A stretch of DNA of 64,000 bases from Maribacter sp. 1_MG-2023 (GCF_030547005.1 NZ_JAUOPN010000004.1:62001-126000), one strand, 5' to 3'; shown: positions 9,601-17,898, counted from the stretch's first letter. Numbers and translations: made by a program. Notes: generated from the sequence alone by a model not told the origin.

Positions 9601-10788
9601 GGCTGTAATTTGAGCAACATTAATATCGTCACTTACGATTACCATCGTAGCATTATTTGGACCACCAACTGAATAATCTGGACCATCTACTAATGTTAAC
9701 ATAACCGTTTCGTTAATCTCAATATCAGTATCGTTAATTGGTGTAATCGTAATTACACCAGTGCTTTCACCTTCCTCAATTGTAACGAAACCTGAAAGAG
9801 CAATAAAATCATCACCCTCATCTGCTGTACTATTAACATTAACCGTATATTCTATTTCAATAGGTGTACCGGTCGCATTTATTTTGCCCACATCTACAGT
9901 AAAATCACCTTCAATCAAAGGATTTTCGTTGATTGTGGCATCTGTTGTCTCAATAGAGGCTTCAAAAATATCATTGTCAATTATAGTAACCGTATCTGTA
10001 TCTGGAGTACCAATTGTATATGAATCGCTATCAATACCTGTAATTGTCAACACTACAGTTTCATCTCCTTCTACAAGATCATCATCATCAGGAATTATAT
10101 AAATATTCGTGGCACTGGCACCATCATTAATAATTACATTTCCTGTAATAGAATAATCGTCTCCACTAATTGCCGTACCAGAAAGTTCATAATCAATCTC
10201 TACAGGCTCCCCAGTATTATTCTCATTGTCTAATAAAAACCTGAATCTTCCACGATCAGCTCCTGTAGTAGCCCCCTCTATTGTTTCAGGCACAAAAGCA
10301 GTAACAGAAACCTCTCCAAAATCATTGTCCTCAATATTAATGGTAACCTCACTATCTACTCCTATAAAATAGTTAGGTTCATCTTCAACTAATTCGATAT
10401 TAATAGTTTCTTCACCTTCAACAAGATTATCATCGTCAACTACAATATCTACAGTTGCACTACCAACCCCAGCAAAATTATAAGATATATCAATTTCTTC
10501 ATCTAACTCCTGATAATCGATATTTGAAGTGGCTGTACTAGTTAATAATACATTATACTTAACTGTAACACTACCGGCACCAAATCCTAGATTAATAACA
10601 TTAATTCGAAAACTACCAGATATTTCGCCCTCTTCAAGAGCATCGTTGATTTTTTCAATAGTTACGTTTTGAGCAGAAACATTTTGCGAAAAAGCACCTA
10701 AAAAAAGGAATCCAAAAACGAAAAGGAATTTCTTTAGAATCCTACTAATATGAGGAGTCAAAAAATTATTATATATACTTATTTTCAT
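6685..10788 (-). CDS. Giant Calx-beta/DUF11 cell-surface protein with type B type IX sorting domain
   Basis: A 1367-residue secreted protein. After a long signal peptide (about 1-40) come five Calx-beta-like repeats of about 116 residues, each ending in an acidic DDND-type motif (about 41-620). Then follow a cysteine-containing Ig-like region (about 620-890), calcium-binding thrombospondin type 3-like Asp repeats (about 895-1020), two DUF11 repeats (about 1020-1275) and a gliding-motility-associated C-terminal domain (about 1280-1367, with FSPNGNNQNE and IYDRYGNLVF). That tail is the type B sorting signal for export by the type IX system. The likely role is adhesion or motility. ATG 10788 is chosen because the signal peptide fits it; ATG 10803 and 10839 are also open. 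A 7/8 -7-like box, TATTGTTG (10807-10814), would suit 10788. First gene of a three-gene operon. Confidence 0.93.
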   Translation of the reverse strand: MKISIYNNFLTPHISRILKKFLFVFGFLFLGAFSQNVSAQNVTIEKINDALEEGEISGSFRINVINLGFGAGSVTVKYNVLLTSTATSNIDYQELDEEIDISYNFAGVGSATVDIVVDDDNLVEGEETINIELVEDEPNYFIGVDSEVTINIEDNDFGEVSVTAFVPETIEGATTGADRGRFRFLLDNENNTGEPVEIDYELSGTAISGDDYSITGNVIINDGASATNIYIIPDDDDLVEGDETVVLTITGIDSDSYTIGTPDTDTVTIIDNDIFEASIETTDATINENPLIEGDFTVDVGKINATGTPIEIEYTVNVNSTADEGDDFIALSGFVTIEEGESTGVITITPINDTDIEINETVMLTLVDGPDYSVGGPNNATMVIVSDDINVAQITASDGTAAESSGANSTGEFTVSLSAPNNTSGPIIVNYAISGTADNEIDFDEINENAVRIEVGEQNAEIDILPINDAIQEGTETVILTLVSGAGYELGAAATRTATVEIDDNDQAELTFLDISQVNENIDAGELVFEVVLDIAVVGGTTVDYSFNDDTAAEGEDYTGNSGTLIFDGEANEVQNITIPIINDAILENTETFVIELDSPSNNVNLEGNSSIIISITDDDNCLAAPTLDTTVSNIYCVEEAGDDFSANLFDFTNSTAPAGTVLTWSRVSNPLNTNSHLTATEAQDVDLPASYYGFFYDEANDCASGTIEVQIVRNVLPQLTVINDNERCGPGTLLLSVEPTDGASVNWYDSLDAVTPIAMGVTFTTPSLNATATYYVEATENECTTDRQPVIARIGSQATTGTATNGSICNVAANGLTAIDLDTRLSGADPGVWVFVSGPQNDVNISSTNVVEFEDFASGAYVFRFTTTNSTAPCVNPTVDVTINVSDCETDDDNDGLLGGQEVTLGTDSNDADTDGDGIEDGDEVGDDIANPLDEDEDGIIDALESNTADADNDGVNDQQDPANNNPCIPNRFNGSCDTDGDEISDLDEQTNGSDPDDPCDPVATPNCDDPIDLEVLKSVDNIDALIGDTIIFKILITNLSDRTARAIVVGDLLELGFDFVSVDAPGATDYDEVSGNWTISEIAAGISLELSITVMVAEQGPYINTAVLLESIPSDNNPENDEATVELSTEAPQGVDLKIEKEARPDKALVGDEVEFIIRVTNVSESDVVTDIVVNDLILIENGFEFVSAESDFGGTYEEASGNWNIPTLNREETATLRIIARVPAMGTYTNTANIVRSTPRDGNTENNEATVEVEVIQKSPGDPGFLFNQFSPNGNNQNEVLRINRTLTNPDTGAQLEVNLQYRIKIYDRYGNLVFETEKVNDGDVWDGTYKGKEVPKGTYFYIMNYSVNNQPAILDKGWIQLIR

Positions 10789-10945
10789 AGCATTCTTTAT
10801 CATTCCCAACAATAAGGCTGAAGGATGTTCTAAATCCATAGCCAAAAATGAGGGTCTCAATATTACAAAAAAATCAAGGTAAACCCCTCACAAACAGTTG
10901 AAAAAAGGATTTATAGGTTAAATGGTAATATTAAGGAAACAATGG

Positions 10946-11833
10946 TTAGTCTGTTAACTCTGGGGCTTGCGTAGTAACAGAAGGTTCAATTTTTCTTACC
11001 AACCCTTGTAATACCTTACCAGGGCCTATTTCAGTAAAAACAGTAGCGCCATCTTTTACCATTTGCTGCACACTCTGCGTCCATTTCACTGGCGCAGTTA
11101 ATTGCAGCATTAAATTCTTTTTAATTTCATCTGCACTAGTCACCGCAGTGGTAGGCACATTCTGGTATATTGGGCAACTAGGCGCAGAAAATGTAGTATT
11201 AGCAATTGCCGCAGCTAACTCTTCTCTAGCAGGCTCCATTAAAGGTGAATGAAAAGCACCACCTACAGGCAACATTAATGCACGTCTTGCTCCTGCTTCT
11301 TTTAATTTTTCACAAGCTTCTTCTACTGCTGATATTTCACCAGAAATCACTAATTGACCCGGACAGTTATAATTCGCCGCAACAACAATTCCTGAAATTT
11401 CTGAACATACTTTTTCTACAACAGCATCTTCCAAACCTAAAACGGCTGCCATTGTCGATGGCTTAAGTTCACAGGCCTTCTGCATTGCCAAGGCACGTTG
11501 CGAAACTAATTTTAATCCATCTTCAAAACTAAGAGTGTTATTTGCAACAAGAGCAGAAAACTCTCCTAATGAATGACCCGCAACCATATCTGGTTTAAAT
11601 GAATCTCCCATTACTTTACTTAGAATAACAGAATGAAGAAATATAGCAGGTTGGGTAACCTTGGTCTCTTTCAATCCTTCGGCAGTACCTCTGAACATTA
11701 CCTCAGTAATCTCAAAGCCTAATATATCATTTGCCTTAAGAAACAACTCTTTTGCAATAGGGTATTTTTCATAGAGATCTAAACCCATTCCAACAAATTG
11801 AGCACCTTGCCCAGGAAAAACATACGCGTTCAT
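10946..11833 (-). CDS. fabD: Malonyl-CoA:ACP transacylase
   Basis: FabD moves the malonyl group from malonyl-CoA to acyl carrier protein, supplying the extender unit for fatty acid synthesis in the cytoplasm. The 295-residue protein shows the N-terminal FPGQGAQ motif, the nucleophile elbow GHSLGE (Ser88) and the catalytic-His segment GGAFHSPLMEPA near residue 198. ATG 11833 (MNAYVFPGQGAQ) is the start: FabD proteins begin this way, and a good promoter lies 21 bases upstream. The frame stays open to 11953, but that would overlap the preceding gene and run through the promoter. No other fab gene is adjacent. Length matches the family. Confidence 0.97.
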   Translation of the reverse strand: MNAYVFPGQGAQFVGMGLDLYEKYPIAKELFLKANDILGFEITEVMFRGTAEGLKETKVTQPAIFLHSVILSKVMGDSFKPDMVAGHSLGEFSALVANNTLSFEDGLKLVSQRALAMQKACELKPSTMAAVLGLEDAVVEKVCSEISGIVVAANYNCPGQLVISGEISAVEEACEKLKEAGARRALMLPVGGAFHSPLMEPAREELAAAIANTTFSAPSCPIYQNVPTTAVTSADEIKKNLMLQLTAPVKWTQSVQQMVKDGATVFTEIGPGKVLQGLVRKIEPSVTTQAPELTD

Positions 11834-11853
11834 AACTTTTAGTTTTGGTGGGG

Positions 11854-11883
11854 CAAAAATACGTATTTTACATAGACTGCAAT
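11854..11883 (-). promoter_or_regulatory. Promoter of fabD
   Basis: On the minus strand, -7 box TATTTTTG (11854-11861) is a perfect TAnnTTTG, and ATTG (11880-11883) serves as the -33 box, 18 bases away. The predicted start near 11850 gives a leader of about 17 bases and supports ATG 11833. Confidence 0.6.
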
Positions 11884-11909
11884 ACCCAATTACATATTTG
11901 GATACCCAC

Positions 11910-12419
11910 CTATTCTTTAAACCAACCAGAATACATAGTATAGGCTTCGGCAATTCTATTAATTTCTCCAGAACTTAATTCGGGACTAATATCTTTTATT
12001 TTCTTTGCAGGCATACCCGCAAAAATACTCCCAGATGGTACGTGGGTACCTTTAGTTAGCACAGCTCCGGCAGCAATAATACTATTACTTTCTACTACAC
12101 AATCATCCATAATAATACTACCCATACCAATTAGCACATTATCATGTATGGTACAGCCATGTACAAGAGCATTATGCCCAATAGAAACATTATTACCAAT
12201 TGTGGTAGGAAATTTTAAATACGTACAATGTATAACGGCACCGTCTTGTACATTAACCTTATCACCCATTTTAATGAAATGAACATCGCCACGTAAAACT
12301 GCATTAAACCAGACACTACATTGTTTACCCATGCTCACTTCACCAACTATTGTTGCATTTTCTGCAATAAAACAATCTTCACCTATAACAGGTTCTTTAC
12401 CTCTAACTGCTTTTATCAT
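11910..12419 (-). CDS. Gamma-carbonic-anhydrase-like left-handed beta-helix protein (YrdA/PaaY type)
   Basis: A 169-residue hexapeptide-repeat protein expected to fold as a left-handed beta-helix trimer. The three histidines that bind zinc in gamma-carbonic anhydrases are at the expected sites: His64 (VIHCT), His82 and His87 (GHNALVHGC). Many members of this subfamily have no measured anhydrase activity, so the reaction is uncertain. The gene starts 10 bases after the LytTR regulator and is probably co-transcribed with the two-component genes. Its C-terminus (MYSGWFKE) is typical of the bacterial family. Fold and family are clear; substrate is unknown. Confidence 0.93.
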   Translation of the reverse strand: MIKAVRGKEPVIGEDCFIAENATIVGEVSMGKQCSVWFNAVLRGDVHFIKMGDKVNVQDGAVIHCTYLKFPTTIGNNVSIGHNALVHGCTIHDNVLIGMGSIIMDDCVVESNSIIAAGAVLTKGTHVPSGSIFAGMPAKKIKDISPELSSGEINRIAEAYTMYSGWFKE

Positions 12420-12429
12420 TGTAATTCTT

Positions 12430-13161
12430 TTAATTAAAATAGGATAGAAAATCTTTTTTCTTTGATGCGGAAACCATTACTTCTTTACCGTTAGACATTA
12501 CTACACTACCGCCTTTACCTTTTCTGTAATTCACCACCTCATTTACATTTACTAAAAAAGATTTATGTACTCTTGCAAACGGATAGTCGGTTAAAGCATC
12601 TTCAAAATATTTTAATGTTTTGCTGACCAAAATCTTCTTATTCAATAAATAGATTTCGGTATAATTATCATCTGCCTTACAATACAGTATTTCGGCAATG
12701 TTTAAAACCTGAAATCCGTCTTGCTGTGGCAATGTCAACTTCCCTTCAACTCCGTTAGATTTTGTACTTAATACCTCTCCCTCTAAACTAGCTTCTTTCT
12801 CACGAACACCTTCTACATAAGCTACCGCGTTTACCAACTCATCTATATTAATAGGTTTCGTCAAATAATATGCAGCATGGTTATTTAAAGCATCTTTTGC
12901 ATAATGATCATAAGCAGTAACAAAAACGGTTTCAAAAGTTCTGTCCGGTAATTGATCTAGCAAATCAAAAGCATTACCAAAAGGCATCTCTACATCTAAA
13001 AACACCAAATCTAAGTCGTTATCACCAATTAAGACCAAGGCTTCTTTAATTGATGAAGCCTCCCCTAACAAATTTACACTTGGGCAATATTTAGCAATAT
13101 AATTTCTTAATATCTCTCTACTATTTGCCTCATCTTCTACTAAAATTGCGTTTAAGCTCAT
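12430..13161 (-). CDS. LytTR-family response regulator
   Basis: A 243-residue regulator. The receiver domain (about 1-120) carries the acidic pair Glu10/Asp11-like cluster (LVEDEAN) and the phospho-acceptor Asp56 in FLDVEMP. A linker follows, then a LytTR DNA-binding domain (about 140-240) with ILYCKADDNYTEIYL and FARVHKSFLVNV. LytTR proteins bind imperfect direct repeats upstream of targets. The ATG overlaps the stop of the sensor kinase by four bases, so the two are translationally coupled partners. The target genes are not evident; the co-oriented carbonic-anhydrase-like gene directly downstream is one candidate. Confidence 0.96.
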   Translation of the reverse strand: MSLNAILVEDEANSREILRNYIAKYCPSVNLLGEASSIKEALVLIGDNDLDLVFLDVEMPFGNAFDLLDQLPDRTFETVFVTAYDHYAKDALNNHAAYYLTKPINIDELVNAVAYVEGVREKEASLEGEVLSTKSNGVEGKLTLPQQDGFQVLNIAEILYCKADDNYTEIYLLNKKILVSKTLKYFEDALTDYPFARVHKSFLVNVNEVVNYRKGKGGSVVMSNGKEVMVSASKKKDFLSYFN

Positions 13162-15362
13162 TTTTCTCTTTTTAAAATGAATAGGACTTTAGTTCCTGAA
13201 CCATCTGACTGTAAATCTGAAATTTTGATATCTACCTTATCGGTATACATATCGTTTAGAATAGCCACACGTTTTTTAATGATGCCCATTCCTTTCGACT
13301 TTTGTTTTCGTTGATTTTGGGTTTTAATTTCTGCAGATTTCTTTCTTCCGATACCATTGTCAGTAATAGAAATTATGATTGAATCTGCAGTATTCTCTTT
13401 TATAGTGACCAACAATTCGCCTTTTTCATCCCTATATCGTAATCCGTGCCAAATAGCATTTTCAATATATGGCTGTAATAACATTGGTGGTATTTGAAAT
13501 TTAGAAACCTGTACATTCTCATCAACAGCTATCTGATAATCAAACTTATCTTCGAATCTAGAATGTTCTAGTTTTATATAAAGTTCTAACTGTTGCAATT
13601 CTTTTTCCAACGGAATAAAATCTTCTTCAGAATTTTCAAGTACAGAGCGCATCAACTTTGAGAAATCGCTTAGATATCTATTGGCACTACGTTCATCACT
13701 TTTTGAAATAAAATTATTTACAGAATTAAGTGCATTAAATATAAAATGCGGATTCATTTGCGACCTCAACGATTTCAACGCCAATAAATTATTTGCCAGT
13801 TTTTGTTGTTGATTACTACGGTAAAAGAAAAAAGCCGCCAATAAAGTTAATAAGAGCCCGAATATGAGGGAATAAATCACCAATTGCTGCCGCTTATTAC
13901 TCTCTTTCACCAACTCCTGCTCCGTAAGTGCTAAATCATACTTGCTTTGCGAAAGTTCTCTTTCTTGCTCTAAACCTGTAAGTCGGTTTTCTGCATTTGA
14001 AATTTCACGATTAAACCTGGTAGCTCTAGAAATCTCTTGTTCTTTACGAACATATAGCGAATCTACTAAAGCCACATATGCTTGGTAAGTATCTAATGCC
14101 TTGGTAAAATCACCTTTCACCTTATACACTTCAGATAACTTTCTAGTAGCATCTTTCTGAACCACTAAATCATCATCTGAATCTGCTTCAACAATACTTT
14201 TCTCTAAAAAAGGAATAGCCTCGTTGTACTTATCTTGAGAGATATACGCATTCGCAATTTTATAGTTAATACGCTGTGATGTAATAGTGTCGCCTAATTC
14301 TAATTTCTTAACACCTGCGTTGGGCGAATTAAGCTTTTTTAATTCTTGAAGACTACTTTTACGCATAGTAATCTCTTCGTTGAACCTATTTTTTGTATTG
14401 TAGAAATCCGCTACCTTTTCTTTCTCTTGCAATGCTCTTTTGGGTGCTGACTGAGTTGCAAGTTCTAAAGAACTATCATAATAAGCTTCAGCCTCCATAT
14501 TCTGATTTCCTAAAGAATAGGTGTCGCCTATTTTAGAATTTAGGTCAATCATTTTTGATGTAATCTGATTCTTATTGGCAATCAACAACCCTCTATTATA
14601 TAAATCTAAAGCTTCTTCTGTTCTACCATTCCCTTTTTTAGCATCACCTAGCAGTTCATAAAGTACTACACTTTGGTGTGGCGGCATGGACTTAATCTCT
14701 AATAACGGATTCAACAACGCTAAGCTTTCGTCATATCTGTTCGTTAAGTTATACGCCTTAGCTAAAAGCAAAGAAGTTGAAATCGTCTTATTATTTTCTA
14801 AAGCATCTTCATAATTATCAATAGCCAAATCTAATTGCTTATGATATTGATAGATCTCGCCAAGTTTAGAAAGCGACCTTGCCAGTTCTTTCTTTCGCCC
14901 TCGCTTCCCTAAAATTGATATAGATTGCGCTACCAAGTCAATACTTCTTTCAATATCTTGAGCTTTATACTCTTCTGCCGAATCTAATAACTGCTGATGT
15001 TTGACAGCTATATCCGGTAATGATTTTGATCGACTGCTAATTGGTGAAGATTCAAAATCTTCAACTAAGATTAAAACATCGTCATTCTTCTGTACATCGT
15101 ACCGTAAGGTTTCAATATCATCATGCTCTATAACTAGCTGATCACCAATTCTAGTTCTAATTTCAAACTCTCCTAAACCGTTAGTAATCACAAAGTCTCC
15201 CATATCATTAGAAATGGAAACTCCCGATATTGGTTTTCCAGTATTTCTAACTTCTACCCTACCCTCTAAAGTAAATCTTAGAGCATCGTTTTGCCCTTGA
15301 GAATAAAGTGCGCTCCATCCCAAAAGAAAACATATTACGATATAGATACTATAATTTTTCAT
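13158..15362 (-). CDS. LytS-type sensor histidine kinase with carboxypeptidase-regulatory-like domain and TPR repeats
   Basis: A 734-residue kinase. It has a signal peptide (1-22), a carboxypeptidase-D regulatory-like beta-sandwich (about 28-100, LEGRVEVRNTGKPISGVSI), a long TPR array (about 140-430), a coiled coil (about 440-490) and one membrane helix (about 493-514). A His_kinase domain follows, with the phosphorylated His539 in QMNPHFIFNALN. The C-terminal ATPase has the N box (NAIWHGLRY) and G box (DNGIGRKKS). Everything before residue 493 should be periplasmic, so the TPRs probably sense an envelope signal. The adjacent LytTR regulator is its partner. The beta-sandwich in front of the TPRs is an uncommon addition. 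A promoter candidate lies 42 bases upstream. Confidence 0.94.
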   Translation of the reverse strand: MKNYSIYIVICFLLGWSALYSQGQNDALRFTLEGRVEVRNTGKPISGVSISNDMGDFVITNGLGEFEIRTRIGDQLVIEHDDIETLRYDVQKNDDVLILVEDFESSPISSRSKSLPDIAVKHQQLLDSAEEYKAQDIERSIDLVAQSISILGKRGRKKELARSLSKLGEIYQYHKQLDLAIDNYEDALENNKTISTSLLLAKAYNLTNRYDESLALLNPLLEIKSMPPHQSVVLYELLGDAKKGNGRTEEALDLYNRGLLIANKNQITSKMIDLNSKIGDTYSLGNQNMEAEAYYDSSLELATQSAPKRALQEKEKVADFYNTKNRFNEEITMRKSSLQELKKLNSPNAGVKKLELGDTITSQRINYKIANAYISQDKYNEAIPFLEKSIVEADSDDDLVVQKDATRKLSEVYKVKGDFTKALDTYQAYVALVDSLYVRKEQEISRATRFNREISNAENRLTGLEQERELSQSKYDLALTEQELVKESNKRQQLVIYSLIFGLLLTLLAAFFFYRSNQQQKLANNLLALKSLRSQMNPHFIFNALNSVNNFISKSDERSANRYLSDFSKLMRSVLENSEEDFIPLEKELQQLELYIKLEHSRFEDKFDYQIAVDENVQVSKFQIPPMLLQPYIENAIWHGLRYRDEKGELLVTIKENTADSIIISITDNGIGRKKSAEIKTQNQRKQKSKGMGIIKKRVAILNDMYTDKVDIKISDLQSDGSGTKVLFILKREK

Positions 15363-15403
15363 CTGTTATTACTACGGTAAACTTAGCTGATTATTGTGGC
15401 ACT

Positions 15404-15433
15404 AAAAAATACGAAATACTTAAAACACCCAAT
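15404..15433 (-). promoter_or_regulatory. Candidate promoter of the kinase/regulator operon
   Basis: On the minus strand a 7/8 -7 box, TATTTTTT (15404-15411), and an ATTG -33 box (15430-15433) are 18 bases apart. The start would fall about 38 bases before the kinase ATG. Confidence 0.4.
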
Positions 15434-15565
15434 ATTAAAGCATCATTTCATGGGTTTACAAACTCTGCATACCACTTTACTAAGTGAAACGGACAGTTCG
15501 CTCATTATCGTTATTCAGAGAAATACTTTGCTTTTAGTTTAGTATTGAATTTAAAACAAAAAACG

Positions 15566-16741
15566 ATGAAAACGATTAAACAACTTGGATCATTCGGCAT
15601 AGCACTTCTCACTTTAACTACAGTATTTGCATGTAATACTACTGATAAGAAAAAGCCTATTGAATTAATTGCCCAAGCTTCTGAAACTATTGAACCAAAA
15701 GAAACGAACACCGTTCAGATAGCTTTGTTATTAGATACTAGTAATAGTATGGACGGGCTAATAAACCAAGCAAAATCTCAGCTTTGGGATATTGTAAATG
15801 AGTTTAGCTATGCAAAATGTGGTAACGATACCAGACCAAATTTACAAATTGCATTATACCAGTATGGCAACGACAATCTTTCTGCAAACGAAGGGTACAT
15901 TCAGCAAGTATTAGGTTTTAGTAGTGATTTAGATGAAATTTCAGAAAAATTATTTTCTTTGACTACCAATGGCGGCGAAGAGTATTGCGGAAAGGTATTA
16001 CAGACCTCTTTACACCAATTACCATGGAATAAGAATCCGGATTTATTGCGAATGATTTTCATTGCCGGTAACGAACCCTTTACGCAAGGTAGATACAACT
16101 ACAGAACTGCATTAGCTAATGCCAATGAAAAAGATGTAGTGGTAAATACCATCTTCTGTGGAAATTATGAATTGGGAATAAAAACCGATTGGAAAAATGG
16201 CGCTTCATTAACAGGTGGGGAATATATGGCTATTGATCACAACAAAGAAGTTGTACATATTAAAACTCCTTATGACGATACTATCATTAAACTGAACTCT
16301 AAATTAAATACCACCTATGTTTCTTATGGATCGATGGGTCAATCAAAAATTATCGCACAAGAAGTACAAGACAGTAATGCATTAGAGATGGAAGAAGCCG
16401 TTGCCGTTAAAAGAGCGGTCAGCAAAAGTTCTAGACTTTATAATAATAAAAAATGGGATTTGGTCGATGCTTACGACGATGCCGAATTTGAAATTAGTTC
16501 AGTAGAAAATGATGAATTACCAGAAGAACTACAAGGTAAAAATGAGAAAGAAATAAGAACCTACGTCGAATCAAAAAAGAATGAAAGAGAAGAAATTCAA
16601 AAAGAGATACAAGAATATAACAAGAAACGACTAGCCTATATTTCTGAACATCAAAAAGATGAAAAATCAGGAGAGCTTGAAAATGCTATGATTAAAGCAA
16701 TTAAAAAACAAGCTAAGACAAAAAATTACAGTTGGGAATAA
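15566..16741 (+). CDS. VWA-domain lipoprotein of unknown function
   Basis: A 391-residue lipoprotein: the signal peptide ends in the lipobox TVFAC with Cys23 as the lipidated residue. A von Willebrand factor A domain fills about residues 50-260, with a complete metal-binding DxSxS motif (Asp57, Ser59, Ser61). It has two further conserved-looking cysteines (about Cys83 in AKCGND, and YCGKV). The C-terminal 120 residues are charged and predicted helical or coiled coil (KNEREEIQKEIQEYNKKR). ATG 15566 is preferred over the in-frame TTG 15545 because it directly starts the signal peptide. VWA lipoproteins often mediate protein-protein contacts in the envelope, but I cannot assign a function or partner. 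Transcribed away from the sensor kinase. Confidence 0.85.
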   Translation: MKTIKQLGSFGIALLTLTTVFACNTTDKKKPIELIAQASETIEPKETNTVQIALLLDTSNSMDGLINQAKSQLWDIVNEFSYAKCGNDTRPNLQIALYQYGNDNLSANEGYIQQVLGFSSDLDEISEKLFSLTTNGGEEYCGKVLQTSLHQLPWNKNPDLLRMIFIAGNEPFTQGRYNYRTALANANEKDVVVNTIFCGNYELGIKTDWKNGASLTGGEYMAIDHNKEVVHIKTPYDDTIIKLNSKLNTTYVSYGSMGQSKIIAQEVQDSNALEMEEAVAVKRAVSKSSRLYNNKKWDLVDAYDDAEFEISSVENDELPEELQGKNEKEIRTYVESKKNEREEIQKEIQEYNKKRLAYISEHQKDEKSGELENAMIKAIKKQAKTKNYSWE

Positions 16742-16750
16742 TAAAATACC

Positions 16751-16780
16751 AGGTCTGCTCAATTACGGGCAGACCTTTTT
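16751..16780 (+). terminator. Terminator of the VWA gene
   Basis: The perfect 8-bp stem AGGTCTGC (16751-16758) / GCAGACCT (16769-16776) is followed by TTTTT. It ends at the stop codon of the convergent SprF-like gene and may serve both sides, though the T-run favours the plus strand. Confidence 0.8.
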
Positions 16781-17801
16781 AATTAGCTGATGGGCAATAA
16801 CAATCGTACTTACGACCTGTTTGTCCAAAATCGTACCCTAAAGTAATTTGATGAAAACCACCGTTATCAAAACGGATATCTCCCATTTGATAAGAATAAT
16901 TATAAGAAACCATAAAGTTATTAATATTAGCACCCACTATAGGTGTTATCAATTGCAAACGTTGTTCTCCGAAAGTTCCATTATCTTGAAATTGAGCTCC
17001 ATCGAAACTTCTTCTATAAGAAATTCCTCCCCAAATGCGACCAAAGTCAACATCCTTATAAACTTTACCGTTTATATCAATAGTTTTCTCTTTGGTGAAT
17101 TCAGTTAATTGAAAAAGTACTGAAGGTTCAACTTGCCATTCGTTTTTACCAAAAACATAGCCTGTAGAAATTAAAAAACGTCTAATATTATCAATCACCA
17201 ACTGGTCAGGATTATCTTGCCTATCTCTATAATAAACATTTCTCTTACTACCAGTAAGTGCATTAGTCACGGCGAAATGTGTATAAAACTCTTGATAATT
17301 ATAAGAAATACCTATATCAACATTGGCGTAAGTAGAACTTAATTTAATACCTGAAACTGCAGGATCTGGGGTAACCGACCTAAATTCAGTCTCATCTAAA
17401 CTACTTTGTAAAATGGTTCCGCTTAGACCAAACGATAATTGATTTAAAACCCTAACATCATTACTGCCCATTCTTAAATGATGTGCATATGTTAATTTCA
17501 TTCCAGTTTGCGAGTGATAGCCATTTGCATCATTAAATACAATTGCACCAATACCACTTGGAGAATCACCCAATCTAAAATGAGCGTTTATCGTCTGCAA
17601 ACTTGGAGCATCGTCGACATCGAACCATTGCTTTCTAGCCGTAGCTCTTACTTTACCACCTTCACCGATACCTGCCATTGATGGAAAAACCAAATAGTAG
17701 TTATCTGACAAATAATCAAAATACACAGGTATACCTTCCTGTGCAGTAGATTTGGAACCAACAATAAGAAAAATTAATATCAATAAAAAGTTGTATTTCA
17801 T
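16779..17801 (-). CDS. Orphan PorP/SprF-family outer-membrane protein
   Basis: A 340-residue exported beta-barrel-like protein: signal peptide to KSTAQE, alternating strands, and YYLVFPSMAGIG corresponding to the family's NPAYVG region. The end, YDCYCPSAN, is a cysteine-rich tail I recall from a subset of SprF-like proteins. It differs from the other PorP/SprF protein in this window in having no giant secreted protein next to it; its neighbours are a convergent VWA lipoprotein and a divergent nfu gene. It may serve a cargo encoded elsewhere. The family call rests on general pattern rather than one diagnostic motif, so it is less secure than the first. Confidence 0.8.
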   Translation of the reverse strand: MKYNFLLILIFLIVGSKSTAQEGIPVYFDYLSDNYYLVFPSMAGIGEGGKVRATARKQWFDVDDAPSLQTINAHFRLGDSPSGIGAIVFNDANGYHSQTGMKLTYAHHLRMGSNDVRVLNQLSFGLSGTILQSSLDETEFRSVTPDPAVSGIKLSSTYANVDIGISYNYQEFYTHFAVTNALTGSKRNVYYRDRQDNPDQLVIDNIRRFLISTGYVFGKNEWQVEPSVLFQLTEFTKEKTIDINGKVYKDVDFGRIWGGISYRRSFDGAQFQDNGTFGEQRLQLITPIVGANINNFMVSYNYSYQMGDIRFDNGGFHQITLGYDFGQTGRKYDCYCPSAN

Positions 17802-17837
17802 CTTAGAATGTTAAAACTAGGTTTAGTTTCGCAATTA

Positions 17838-17845
17838 CAAAGTTA
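17838..17845 (-). promoter_or_regulatory. -7 box upstream of the orphan SprF-like gene
   Basis: TAACTTTG on the minus strand is a perfect TAnnTTTG, about 36 bases before the ATG. No clear -33 box is seen. Confidence 0.45.
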
Positions 17846-17898
17846 ATAACGAGTTAACCTGAACATTATTATGTGACGCGAAACTAAGATTTCCTTTG

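Noticed and set aside
9761-10102. Plus-strand open frame of 113 codons inside the giant surface protein gene
   Set aside because: It is antisense to Calx-beta repeats; its Ser/Thr/Val-rich composition mirrors the repeats and it shows no domain.
6685-10788. Regularly spaced repeats in this region as a CRISPR-like array
   Set aside because: Periodicity is about 350 bases and comes from Calx-beta protein repeats, with no short identical DNA repeat.
11834-11953. A 40-residue N-terminal extension of FabD
   Set aside because: It would overlap the carbonic-anhydrase-like gene and contain the fabD promoter; FabD proteins start at MNAYVFPGQG-like sequence.
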